Source: Candidatus Omnitrophota bacterium (lineage in GTDB: Bacteria; Omnitrophota; Gorgyraeia; Tantalellales; Tantalellaceae). Taken from it: a DNA stretch of 7,639 nucleotides. Below, piece by piece: positions 1 through 7,112 of the stretch. The stretch lies in the NCBI GenBank assembly GCA_018814505.1, contig JAHIZQ010000057.1, positions 1 to 7,639 on the forward strand, in the 5' to 3' direction. The stretch's first letter is position 1, and each line of letters opens with the position of its first letter. The notes below the pieces were generated by a model. It saw only the letters and a list, made by a program, of their open reading frames with translations. It had not been told where the DNA came from and did not search any database. The translations under genes and the position numbers were made by a program.

Positions 1-2
1 AG

Positions 3-347
3 CTCGACGCGGTACCGGTTGTAGACGAGAATCATTTTTATAAAGGAGTTATTTCCTGTTTTGATATATTTAATTACAGTATTCCCGACTTTTTCAACCA
101 ACTTCAAACGGTTTCTTTCGTAAGGCATTTAGACCCTTTTGAAAAATATTTCAGCATGAAACATGGATTAATGGCGAAGGATATCGTGGTTAGCGGTGAT
201 TACGTGATTTCACAAAAAGATACTTTAATGGAAATAATTTTTCAGCTTTCTGTTAAAAATAAAGTTAAACTTTTTGTTCTGGAGGACGATAGATTAGTCG
301 GAGAGATAGACCGATTTTCATTGATAGACAAAATTCTTTTCTTTTAA
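3..347 (+). CDS. CBS-domain protein, 3' part (5' end lies outside the window)
   Basis: The reading frame is open from the first bases of the window and ends at TAA 345-347, giving 114 residues of a longer protein. The visible part starts inside one CBS motif (LDAVPVVDENHFYKGVISCF, then DIF). After a linker of about 30 residues it enters a second CBS motif that begins at MAKDIVVSGDYVISQKDTLM and ends LVGEIDRFSLIDKILFF. The pattern 'PVVD...GVIS...DIF' is the usual end of a CBS module. CBS pairs (Bateman modules) commonly bind adenine nucleotides and regulate an attached or neighbouring enzyme or transporter. An ATG at 156 could be mistaken for the start, but upstream codons encode good CBS sequence, so it is internal. 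The permease gene follows after 28 bp, so the two are probably one transcript. Any domain further N-terminal cannot be seen. The CBS assignment is firm; the ligand is unknown. Confidence 0.85.
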   Translation, partial: LDAVPVVDENHFYKGVISCFDIFNYSIPDFFNQLQTVSFVRHLDPFEKYFSMKHGLMAKDIVVSGDYVISQKDTLMEIIFQLSVKNKVKLFVLEDDRLVGEIDRFSLIDKILFF

Positions 348-375
348 TGGTAACAAAGGGGAATCGGGGAAAACG

Positions 376-1662
376 ATGGTAGCATCAATTATAATTTTTA
401 TTGCTGTTTACTTTTTTATTGCTACGGAAAAAGTAGATAAAACCATAGCAGTTATTATAGGCGCTACTCTTATGGTAGGTCTCAGGTTAATAACTTTTAA
501 TCAGGCGGCTTTAGCGGTTGACTTAAACGTTATATTTCTTTTGGTTGGAATGATGCTCTCTGTCTCTGTCTTAGCTAAAACAGGTTTTTTTGAATGGGTG
601 GCGATAATCGTGGCGAAAAAAGCCAGTAGCGATCCTTTAAAAATGCTTTTATCTTTTCTTGTGATAACCGCGATTCTTTCGGCTTTTCTGGACAATGTGA
701 CAACTGTAATACTTCTTGCTCCGATAACGATACTGATAGCTCAACTTTTGGAAATATCTCCACTGCCTTTTCTTATTCTGGAAGCTATCGCGTCAAATAT
801 CGGTGGAGCGGCTACGTTGGTAGGCGATCCACCTAACATTATCATAGGGTCTCAGGCCAACTTATCGTTTAACGCTTTTTTAATCAATCTTATGCCTTGT
901 GTAGTAATTATCATGGTTGTGTTTTTGTTGACGGTTTACCTGTTGTTCCGTTTGCGATGGAATATCTCTGACCGTTTGAAAATGCGAGTTCTTGACGCAG
1001 TTCCGGAATTGGCCATTGTTGACCGAAAAATGATGAAACGCGCGTTAAGCGTTATGGGGTTTATCCTATTAGGTTTTGTTACGCATTCCTTAACTGGAAT
1101 TGAAACCGGTCTAATAGCTTTAGCCGGAGGGGCGTTAATGATAATTGTTTGTAAGTCCGATTTAGGAAAAGTTTTTGAACAGGTCGAATGGGGTACTATT
1201 TTCTTTTTTATAGGACTATTTATGATTGTTGCTGGGCTTGAATGTAACGGTGTTGTTGAACTCATGGCAGGCAAACTAATGACGATAGCAGGAAATAATT
1301 ACTTTTTGTTATGCGTATTTATTCTGATAGGCAGTGCTTTGTTTTCAGCTATTTTTGACAATGTGCCTTTTGTTTTGGCAATGATACCTTTGGTTAAAAA
1401 TATTATTGACATGTCGGGAATTACTTTAGCAGGGGGGTCCGCTGATTCTTTGTGGTGGGCGCTTGCCTTAGGCGCTTGCTTAGGCGGTAATGGCACGCTT
1501 GTTGGCGCTAGTGCCAATGTCGTGGTTTCTAAAATAAGTCAAAAAAATCGGTATCCCATAACTTTTGGCAAGTTTAGCAAATATGGAATGCCTTTTATGA
1601 TACAATCGGTAATTATTAGTTTGCTGTATGTTTGGTTGCGCTATTTCGCGTTTGTCAGATAG
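376..1662 (+). CDS. ArsB/NhaD-type ion transporter superfamily permease
   Basis: This is a complete polytopic inner-membrane protein of 428 residues, the usual size for the family, with about 10-12 hydrophobic segments. It shows the internal two-fold repeat of the ArsB/NhaD/SLC13-like ion transporter superfamily. Each half has a re-entrant or broken-helix motif: FLDNVTTVILLAPI (about 104-117) and IFDNVPFVLAMIPL (about 326-339). Each is followed by a glycine-rich loop: GGAATLVGDPPNIIIG (about 143-158) and GGNGTLVGASANVV (about 370-383). The paired N-x-P/T and GDPPN-type motifs form the substrate and cation site in this superfamily. Candidate substrates are Na+/H+, arsenite or a carboxylate, and the sequence alone does not choose. 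No arsR, arsA or arsC is nearby, so an arsenic role is not supported. GGGGA at 366-370 sits 5 nt before ATG. It lies 28 bp after a CBS-domain gene that may regulate it. It ends in TAG at 1660-1662. No clear intrinsic terminator follows. Confidence 0.88.
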   Translation: MVASIIIFIAVYFFIATEKVDKTIAVIIGATLMVGLRLITFNQAALAVDLNVIFLLVGMMLSVSVLAKTGFFEWVAIIVAKKASSDPLKMLLSFLVITAILSAFLDNVTTVILLAPITILIAQLLEISPLPFLILEAIASNIGGAATLVGDPPNIIIGSQANLSFNAFLINLMPCVVIIMVVFLLTVYLLFRLRWNISDRLKMRVLDAVPELAIVDRKMMKRALSVMGFILLGFVTHSLTGIETGLIALAGGALMIIVCKSDLGKVFEQVEWGTIFFFIGLFMIVAGLECNGVVELMAGKLMTIAGNNYFLLCVFILIGSALFSAIFDNVPFVLAMIPLVKNIIDMSGITLAGGSADSLWWALALGACLGGNGTLVGASANVVVSKISQKNRYPITFGKFSKYGMPFMIQSVIISLLYVWLRYFAFVR

Positions 1663-1701
1663 TATATTTGTTCATCACTCCCTCCGAAACATAGTATATT
1701 T
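1659..1701. repeat. 11-bp direct repeat ATAGTATATTT, two copies 32 bp apart
   Basis: ATAGTATATTT occurs at 1659-1669, overlapping the permease stop codon, and again at 1691-1701. The start-to-start distance is 32 bp, close to three helical turns. The second copy ends 6 bp before the -35 box of the efflux operon promoter. The placement would suit an upstream regulator or UP-like site, but the motif is AT-rich and could recur by chance. Confidence 0.4.
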
Positions 1702-1707
1702 ATTTTA

Positions 1708-1736
1708 TTGACGATTCTTGCTCTGTCTGATATGCT
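1708..1736 (+). promoter_or_regulatory. sigma70-type promoter for the marR-tolC-RND operon
   Basis: TTGACG (1708-1713) and TATGCT (1731-1736) are separated by exactly 17 bp, which is a near-consensus housekeeping promoter. The expected start is near 1743, leaving a leader of about 60 nt before the MarR start codon at 1806. It is the only gap of promoter size between the permease and the end of the efflux genes, because the later junctions overlap. Confidence 0.6.
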
Positions 1737-1751
1737 TTAATAGAAAAATAG

Positions 1752-1781
1752 TTAAGCAAATGAAATATTTATAAGCTTAAA
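1752..1781. promoter_or_regulatory. possible MarR operator in the operon leader
   Basis: Between the promoter and the MarR ribosome binding site lies TTAAGC (1752-1757), repeated in inverted form as GCTTAA (1775-1780) with a 17-nt spacer. The second arm also sits in a perfect 8-bp palindrome TAAGCTTA (1772-1779), which extends imperfectly to 1770-1781. MarR proteins bind palindromes in their own promoter region and usually repress themselves and the adjacent pump. The position fits autorepression, but the motif is short and AT-rich. Confidence 0.3.
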
Positions 1782-1794
1782 TTTTTACCAAATA

Positions 1795-1800
1795 AAGGAG
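1795..1800 (+). promoter_or_regulatory. Shine-Dalgarno AAGGAG of the MarR gene
   Basis: AAGGAG is followed by five T residues and then ATG at 1806. The consensus sequence and spacing fix the MarR start at this ATG rather than at internal Met codons. Confidence 0.75.
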
Positions 1801-1805
1801 TTTTT

Positions 1806-2252
1806 ATGTGCCCTAAAAAACGAATCGATTTTGGCGGAGAAATTTCAAAAATGCATCCTGTAATTATGCGGGAAATCGCGAAGAGAAACATGATGGGTGT
1901 TTTAAAGAGCGGCGTAACTTTTCCACAAATCGCGATACTCGATTTTTTGAATGAACGGGGTCCATCTAAAATGGGGGATTTGGCCAATATGCTTAACATG
2001 ACTATGAGCGCGGTTACCGGCATAGTGGACAAAATGATCAAGCTTAAACTTGTTAAAAGGGATAGGTCTTCTAAGGATAGAAGGATTGTTCGGATTGTGC
2101 TATTGAAAAAAGCGTGCGGCATGGTAAAGTTAATGGATAAAGAGAGACGCGAATTGGTAAATGACCTTTTCTCAGTGTTTACTAGTTCTGAAAAAAGAGA
2201 GTATTTGAAATTGGTGAAAAAAATGTACAATAACTTGGCGGGGGAAAATTGA
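1806..2252 (+). CDS. MarR-family transcriptional regulator
   Basis: This 148-residue cytoplasmic protein has the typical MarR length. A helical N-terminal dimerisation part is followed by a winged helix-turn-helix. The sequence 'MGDLANMLNMTMSAVTGIVD' (about residues 56-75) is the helix-turn-helix with its recognition helix. 'LVKRDRSSKDRRIVRIVLL' (about 82-100) is the wing, with the family's D-x-R...D-R-R pattern. The C-terminal helices (about 103-145) complete the dimer interface. MarR proteins usually repress efflux or stress genes and release DNA on binding small phenolic or drug-like ligands. Being first in a transcript with an outer-membrane channel and an RND pump fits local repression of efflux. 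The gene has a strong Shine-Dalgarno and its own upstream promoter. Its TGA (2250-2252) overlaps the TTG start of the next gene, so translation is probably coupled. The inducer is unknown. Confidence 0.9.
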   Translation: MCPKKRIDFGGEISKMHPVIMREIAKRNMMGVLKSGVTFPQIAILDFLNERGPSKMGDLANMLNMTMSAVTGIVDKMIKLKLVKRDRSSKDRRIVRIVLLKKACGMVKLMDKERRELVNDLFSVFTSSEKREYLKLVKKMYNNLAGEN

Positions 2253-3796
2253 AAAACTTAAGTCGATGCATAAAAACTATTCTTAACTGGAGCCTTTGTT
2301 TTATGCTCACTTGTATGTCGTGTTTAATCTGCCATGATACTAATGCGCAGGAAGCAGTGGTTCCACCCGCTTTGGATAATTTGTCTTCTATTGAAAGCAA
2401 TCTTAAGGCTATTGATCCGCATAGGGTATCGCTAGAAGAATGTGTAATGTTTTCCATATATAACAGTTTTGAAGTGCAATTGGCAAAACTTGACCTTTAC
2501 GTAACTGAAACCGATCTTATGTATGAAGAAGCTGTTTTTGACGCATTCATTTATGGCGGGGCAAGTTATGTGGAGGACAAACGTCAGCAGTTATCGGTTT
2601 TTGCCGCCGATGATAAACAGACAAACGAGTATTATTTGGAGATTACGAAAACTCTTCCCACGGGTACGGAGCTGAGTGCTAAGTGGGGTGATGAAAGATC
2701 TTGGAGCAATACTACTTTCACTACGAAAAATCCCGCTCATAGCGCGGAACTTTTACTTGAAGCCGTTCAGCCTGTCGGAAAAAACTTTTTCGGGTACGTA
2801 GATAGAGGAAAAGTTACGTTAGCAAAACTTGCGATTGAAAATGCTGATTTCGAAATGAAAAATAAAATTGAAGATTTTATAGCTAAAGTTGAAAAACTGT
2901 ATTGGGAATTAGTCTTTGAGAAAAAATCGTTGGAGATTTTCGAAGATATTTTTAAGAGAGCTGAAAAACTGTATGAGTCAGACAAAAAGAATTTCAACAT
3001 TGGGTTAATTGAAAAAGTGGATTTGTATAATTCTGAAGCTAATCTTGAAAAGCGCCGCGCGGAATTTATTCTTTCGAAAAATGCTTATAGACGTGCTGAA
3101 GAGGATCTTAAACTTGCCATGAATTTGTCGGATGAAAAACGTCTTTATCCAAAAGAATTTTTAGATTTTGAGTATGTTGGGAAGGACCTTTCTGATTGTT
3201 TAAAAGAAGCTTTTGAAAAAAGAATGGATTACAAGATTAAGAAAAAGGATGTGGATATATTGGGACTTGACCTCAAAATTAAGGAAAACGAAAAATGGCC
3301 TGAAATTGATCTTAACGCGAGTTTAGCAATGAACGGTGTGGAAGGAAAATTTAAAAAAGCCGTGGGTAAAACCACGGTTGCGGATAACACTTATTATTAT
3401 GCCGGCATTGAAGTAACGTTGCCGGTAGAGAATAGAGAAGCGCGCAGTGAATATAAAAGAGTGAAATTCGAGAAAGATAAGGCAATAGTAAACCTGAAAG
3501 ACATTGAACGGACTATTATTACAGAAGTTGGCAATTCGTTCCGGAATATTGCTTCTTTTCAGGCTTCTTTAGTTTATTTCGGAAAAGCGGTAGATTTACA
3601 GTCAGAAAAACTTGCGGAAGAAGAAAAGCGGTTTGCTTTCGGCAGGTCAAGCACAAAAAGAATAATAGATTATCAGCAGGATCTTTTACGGGCCGAACTT
3701 GAAAACGCGACGTTTCTTCTTAAACACAGAAAAGCGAAAGTGGATTTAGACAAGACTATGGGAATTATTTATTACAAATATGAGGATGTCATATGA
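2249..3796 (+). CDS. TolC-family outer-membrane efflux protein
   Basis: The product is 515 residues, similar to or slightly longer than typical TolC-like factors. It is predicted to trimerise into the outer-membrane channel and periplasmic tunnel of a tripartite pump. An N-terminal signal peptide is visible: basic start (KNLSRCIK), hydrophobic core (about 11-28), and a likely cleavage after TNA at residue 33. Two outer-membrane efflux repeats follow (about 60-300 and 315-510), rich in long amphipathic helices. The second ends with the characteristic RFAFGRSSTKRIIDYQQDLL (about 461-480). I chose the TTG start at 2249 because it is preceded by GGGGGA (2240-2245), forms a TTGA overlap with the MarR stop, and gives a full signal peptide. 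An ATG start at residue 19 would remove the basic N-region. The stop overlaps the RND start (ATGA). No lipobox of good quality is seen. Confidence 0.87.
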   Translation: MKNLSRCIKTILNWSLCFMLTCMSCLICHDTNAQEAVVPPALDNLSSIESNLKAIDPHRVSLEECVMFSIYNSFEVQLAKLDLYVTETDLMYEEAVFDAFIYGGASYVEDKRQQLSVFAADDKQTNEYYLEITKTLPTGTELSAKWGDERSWSNTTFTTKNPAHSAELLLEAVQPVGKNFFGYVDRGKVTLAKLAIENADFEMKNKIEDFIAKVEKLYWELVFEKKSLEIFEDIFKRAEKLYESDKKNFNIGLIEKVDLYNSEANLEKRRAEFILSKNAYRRAEEDLKLAMNLSDEKRLYPKEFLDFEYVGKDLSDCLKEAFEKRMDYKIKKKDVDILGLDLKIKENEKWPEIDLNASLAMNGVEGKFKKAVGKTTVADNTYYYAGIEVTLPVENREARSEYKRVKFEKDKAIVNLKDIERTIITEVGNSFRNIASFQASLVYFGKAVDLQSEKLAEEEKRFAFGRSSTKRIIDYQQDLLRAELENATFLLKHRKAKVDLDKTMGIIYYKYEDVI

Positions 3797-6261
3797 GTTT
3801 GCCACGGTTTAGCGTAAATCAGTCGCTTTTTGTGAACCTTGTTTCCATTATAGTTGTGATAACGGGTGTGATAGTTCTTTTTGGCATGAACAGGGAAGTT
3901 TTTCCGAATGTAACGTTTGATAGGGTGAGTGTTACAACTTTATATGCTGGCGCCACTCCTTTAGATGTTGAAAAGCTTATAACAGTGCCTATAGAAAAAG
4001 AACTTAGAGAAGTCGACGGCATAAAAGAAATAAATTCTACCTCAGCTACAAGTGTTTCTCTTATTGACATAAAGATGGATCCTAATGATCCCGACAAGGA
4101 CAAAATAGTAAGAGACATTCAGAGCGCCGTGGACAAGGTCAAGGATTTGCCTAAAGATGTGGATGATCCGGTTGTCTCTGAAATTACAAGTAAAAGATAC
4201 CCTATTATTGAGGTGTCTCTGTCTGGTGACATGTCAGAACATAAGCTTCAGTATTACGCGGATACCTTGAGTGATGAATTGGAAGATTTAAAAGGTGTGA
4301 GTCGTGTTACTAAAAGCGGGTATCGTGACAGTGAAATGCAAATACTTGTTGATCCAGAAAAATTAGCAGAGTGTTATGTTTCAATAGATGAGATTGAAAG
4401 CGCGCTTGCTTCCCGCAATATAAGCCTTCCGGCAGGTACGATTGATACCGAGACCACAGAATACAGTATTCGTACGACAGGTGAATTCAGCACCCCCGAA
4501 GAAATAGAAGAGGTAATAATCCGCGCGAATGATTCCGGTAATTGGCTAAAAATAAAAGATGTAGGACGTGTGGTAGATACATTTAAGGATGAAGATGTTA
4601 TTACCAAAACTTTGGGTACACGGTCGATAAATCTCATTATTATGAAAAAAGAGTCGGGAGATGCTATTACCATAGTTGATAAAGTGCATGAGGTTTGTAA
4701 TGGTTTTCTCTCGAGAATTGAAGATGAGCTAAAAGTCTCTTATGTAAACGATTACGCGTTTTTTGCGAGGAGAAGACTTAATGTTCTTAGGAATAATGCC
4801 TGGTTTGGTCTGATTCTTGTAGTAGGCATTATGCTTCTTTTTTTGGAAAAGAGAGTTGCTATTTTAACCGTTTTAGGCATACCGATTTCGTTTTTTACGG
4901 CATTTGTTGTTATGGAGGCTTTAGGGGTTACGATCAATCTTATAAGTATGTTTGGGCTGGTGGTTGTTCTTGGTATGCTTGTTGACGATGGAATTATTGT
5001 TGCCGAAAATGTGTATCGGTATATGGAAGAAGGAGTTCCTCCAAGAAAAGCCGCGGTTAAAGGCTCGGAAGAAGTTATGGGCGCGGTTATTACCGCGGTT
5101 TTTACGACGATTGCTTCTTTTTCTCCGCTTCTTTTTATGTCTGGGATAATTGGAAAATTTATTCGTAATATTCCCATCGTGGTTATTATAGCCCTTATTG
5201 CTTCATTGGCTGAAGCGCTAATAATTTTGCCGAGCCATTTGGCGGATTTTGTAAGAATAAAAAAAGACAAATTTGGTAAGCCAATAAAACTTTCAAAAGA
5301 CATGCCGTGGTTTAAAAATCTTTTATCGGCATATACAAAAACTGTTAGGTTCGCCGTAAGGCACAAATACCGAGTTTTAGTGGGGTTTACTCTTGTTCTT
5401 ATCTTGTGTGGAGTGCTTTCTGTAAGAGTTCTTAAATTTATTCTTTTTCCGAGCGCGGGGGTAAATTATTTATTTGTAAGAGCCGAGGCTCCAATTGGTA
5501 CGCCTTTAGAAAAAACTAATGAGCTTATAGCGCCGGTTGAAGATATAGTTGCCGCATTGCCGAAAGACGAGCTTGATACATATGTTACGACTGTTGGTAA
5601 GATCGAAGAGTCGCGTCAGGATCCTTTTTCCGGGCAGTCAAGTAATTTGGCGCAGATTACGGTGTACCTTACGCAGGCGCAGGACAGAAAACGCGATGTT
5701 GATAAAATCCGTGAAGACCTTCGCGAAAAAACCAAACATATCAAAGGGTTTGATGAATTAAGGTTTGAAAAACCGCAAACAGGTCCGCCTGTGGGTAAAG
5801 CTGTTGAAGCGAAAATACGCGGTGAAAATTTTGAAGTTTTGGATGAAATATCAAAAGATTATATGGGTTACTTGTCGGGTATAGAAGGCACAACAGATGT
5901 CACTTGGGATCATAAACCCGGCAAAGAGGAAATACGGGTTAAAGTGGATAACAATAAAGCTGTTATGGCAGGACTTTCTATTGGGCAGATAGCAAAAACC
6001 GTAAGAGCTGTTTTTGAAGGCGGCATTGCTACTACAATAAAACCGGTTAAAGCTGAAGAAGAAACAGATGTTACTGTGCGTTTTATTAAGGATAAGACGC
6101 ATGATATAAGCGTTTTTAATGATATTTTGATTCAGAACAAATTTGGAAATTTGATTCCCTTAGAAAAGATTGCCGTAATTGAAAAAGTTCCGGGAACGAC
6201 TAATATACATCATTTAGACGGCAAACGTGTGGTTACGACTTCATGCAGTGTTGATCATTAG
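3793..6261 (+). CDS. RND (HAE1-like) efflux pump, N-terminal part up to an in-frame amber codon
   Basis: These 822 residues match the first four-fifths of an RND inner-membrane proton-driven exporter. TM1 is at about 12-31. The first periplasmic porter region runs about 32-333 and includes MNREVFPNV, TTLYAGATPLDVEKLI and the later QILVDPEKLA stretch. TM2-TM6 span about 335-480 and TM7 about 528-547. The second porter region follows. TM4 carries the proton-relay Asp pair in GMLVDDGIIVAENV (D398, D399). Start ATG 3793 overlaps the TolC stop by 4 nt and has GAGGA at 3782-3786. The frame ends at TAG 6259-6261 in mid-domain, after VVTTSCSVDH. The same frame continues straight on as clear RND sequence, so this is an interrupted gene rather than a short protein. 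Alone it lacks TM8-TM12 and should not form a working pump. The substrate cannot be inferred. No adaptor gene accompanies it. Confidence 0.88.
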   Translation: MSLPRFSVNQSLFVNLVSIIVVITGVIVLFGMNREVFPNVTFDRVSVTTLYAGATPLDVEKLITVPIEKELREVDGIKEINSTSATSVSLIDIKMDPNDPDKDKIVRDIQSAVDKVKDLPKDVDDPVVSEITSKRYPIIEVSLSGDMSEHKLQYYADTLSDELEDLKGVSRVTKSGYRDSEMQILVDPEKLAECYVSIDEIESALASRNISLPAGTIDTETTEYSIRTTGEFSTPEEIEEVIIRANDSGNWLKIKDVGRVVDTFKDEDVITKTLGTRSINLIIMKKESGDAITIVDKVHEVCNGFLSRIEDELKVSYVNDYAFFARRRLNVLRNNAWFGLILVVGIMLLFLEKRVAILTVLGIPISFFTAFVVMEALGVTINLISMFGLVVVLGMLVDDGIIVAENVYRYMEEGVPPRKAAVKGSEEVMGAVITAVFTTIASFSPLLFMSGIIGKFIRNIPIVVIIALIASLAEALIILPSHLADFVRIKKDKFGKPIKLSKDMPWFKNLLSAYTKTVRFAVRHKYRVLVGFTLVLILCGVLSVRVLKFILFPSAGVNYLFVRAEAPIGTPLEKTNELIAPVEDIVAALPKDELDTYVTTVGKIEESRQDPFSGQSSNLAQITVYLTQAQDRKRDVDKIREDLREKTKHIKGFDELRFEKPQTGPPVGKAVEAKIRGENFEVLDEISKDYMGYLSGIEGTTDVTWDHKPGKEEIRVKVDNNKAVMAGLSIGQIAKTVRAVFEGGIATTIKPVKAEEETDVTVRFIKDKTHDISVFNDILIQNKFGNLIPLEKIAVIEKVPGTTNIHHLDGKRVVTTSCSVDH
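6259..6261 (+). other. in-frame TAG interrupting the RND reading frame (codon 823 of 1046)
   Basis: Both RND parts are in the same frame. The intact frame would run 3793-6933 and code for 1046 residues, which is normal RND length. Only one codon breaks it. The context is V-D-H-stop-E-A-T-S-L-M-V, inside a conserved stretch of the second porter region. A single substitution from AAG, GAG or CAG would create it. TAG is also the ordinary terminator of the permease gene (1660-1662) and of this gene itself (6931-6933), which argues against genome-wide amber recoding. Confidence 0.85.
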
Positions 6262-6276
6262 GAAGCTACGTCTTTA

Positions 6277-6933
6277 ATGGTACACAATATGTTAATGAAA
6301 AAGTTTCGGGATATCTCGAAAAAATATATTGGGTATAACGTTAAATATGGAGGAGAACAGGAAGAAAGTATAGAATCTTTGAAAAGTTTACTAAAAGCTT
6401 TCTTTTTCGCGTTTTTGTTTATCTATCTTATTTTGGCCTCGTTTTTTAAATCTATCGTACAACCGTTTATTGTTATGCTTGCGATTCCGTTTGGCTTAAT
6501 AGGTGTTATTTTCGCGTTTCTTATGCATGGCTTGCCATTATCGTTTTTAGCAATATTAGGTATAGTTAGTTTAAACGGGATAGTTGTAAACGATTCAATA
6601 GTTTTAGTTGATTTCATCAATAAACTGCGAAATGGCGGGATGGAGCGCCGGGACTCAATAATAAAAGCAGGTCAGATGAGGTTGAGACCGGTAATTCTAA
6701 CAACCGTTACAACAGCGGGCGGGCTTTGCACGGTCGCGTACGGCATAGGCGGAAAGGATCCGTTTCTGGTACCGATGGCAATGGCGATTTGCTGGGGGCT
6801 AGTTTTCGCGACGATCCTTACGCTTATTGTTATTCCATGCATTTATTCCATTATTGACGATATAGCATTAAAAGTCAGCCACCATTCCAGCATGATTAAA
6901 ACCGAACGCGTTGAAAATGGTAATAAAGGATAG
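6277..6933 (+). pseudogene. RND efflux pump, C-terminal part (remnant downstream of the amber codon)
   Basis: This frame continues the upstream RND gene without any shift. The codons 6262-6276 between the amber and this ATG (E-A-T-S-L) already belong to the family. The 218 residues cover the end of the second porter region (KYGGEQEESIESLK), then TM8 (about 41-58), TM9 (63-83), TM10 (88-113), TM11 (137-157) and TM12 (165-194), and a short cytoplasmic tail. TM10 reads GIVSLNGIVVNDSIVLVDFI. The position of the AcrB TM10 lysine is taken by Asn, as in the 'VVN(N/D)AIVLVD' subset of RND pumps. No ribosome binding site precedes ATG 6277, so independent translation is doubtful. Reading continues to TAG 6931-6933, and no further stop or frameshift is seen. 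This suggests the interruption is recent, or is a sequencing error. If the amber is an error, this and the upstream part are one intact gene. Confidence 0.8.
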
Positions 6934-6957
6934 TTGAATAGTGAATGTGAAAATGTT

Positions 6958-6984
6958 GTAGGGGAGGGCCTTGCGTCCTCCCGT
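6958..6984. repeat. GTAGGGGAGGG...CCTCCCGT hairpin, REP-like
   Basis: GGGAGG (6962-6967) pairs with CCTCCC (6977-6982). A G-T wobble and a C-G pair extend the stem to 8 pairs around a CTTGC loop. The form 'GTAGGGG...CTTGC...CCC' resembles a family of dispersed hairpin repeats found in many environmental bacterial genomes. It begins about 25 nt after the RND stop. No T-run follows, so it is not a canonical intrinsic terminator, though it could protect the 3' end of the mRNA. Confidence 0.5.
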
Positions 6985-6989
6985 AATCG

Positions 6990-7067
6990 AGTGTTAGTAG
7001 TGGGGTCAGCCCTTGAAATGTGAAACTTAGTGTTAGTAGTGGGGTCAGCCCTTGAAATGTGAAACTT
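6990..7067 (+). repeat. two perfect tandem copies of a 39-bp unit
   Basis: Units 6990-7028 and 7029-7067 are identical and directly abutting. Each begins AGTGTTAGTAGT and then carries the core GGGGTCAGCCCTTGAAATG plus TGAAACTT. The core recurs in inverted form in the next block. Perfect identity points to recent duplication, or to an assembly effect. Confidence 0.9.
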
Positions 7068-7112
7068 TGCAATCAATCAATATCAAAGTTTCACATTTCA
7101 AGGGCTGACCCC
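7041..7112. repeat. perfect 29-bp inverted repeat with a 14-nt loop
   Basis: The 29 bases 7041-7069 (GGGGTCAGCC...AACTTTG) are the exact reverse complement of 7084-7112, and 7070-7083 separates them. The RNA or single-stranded DNA could form a very stable hairpin. The arrangement is that of a REP/BIME-like or MITE-like palindromic element. No T-run follows the stem. The terminal motif GGGGTCAGCCC recalls repeats associated with Y1 (REP-associated) transposases, but no transposase is in the window. Confidence 0.85.

Noticed and set aside
156..347. A free-standing 63-residue CBS gene starting at ATG 156
   Set aside because: The same frame is open back to base 3 and encodes the end of another CBS motif, so the ATG is internal to a longer protein.
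1769..2230. Minus-strand open frame of 153 residues opposite the MarR gene
   Set aside because: It is the antisense shadow of a recognised MarR gene that has a strong Shine-Dalgarno and an operon context.
4752..5366. Long minus-strand open frame of 204 residues
   Set aside because: It lies wholly antisense to the membrane region of the RND gene, which is clearly coding on the plus strand.
6259..6261. Pyrrolysine insertion or amber recoding
   Set aside because: TAG ends the permease gene and the RND frame itself. RND pumps are not known pyrrolysine proteins, and no downstream insertion structure is recognised.
6843..7076. Minus-strand open frame with a repeated 13-residue peptide
   Set aside because: It is the translation of the 39-bp tandem repeat (39 is a multiple of 3) plus antisense of the RND end. 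It has no ribosome binding site and no family resemblance.
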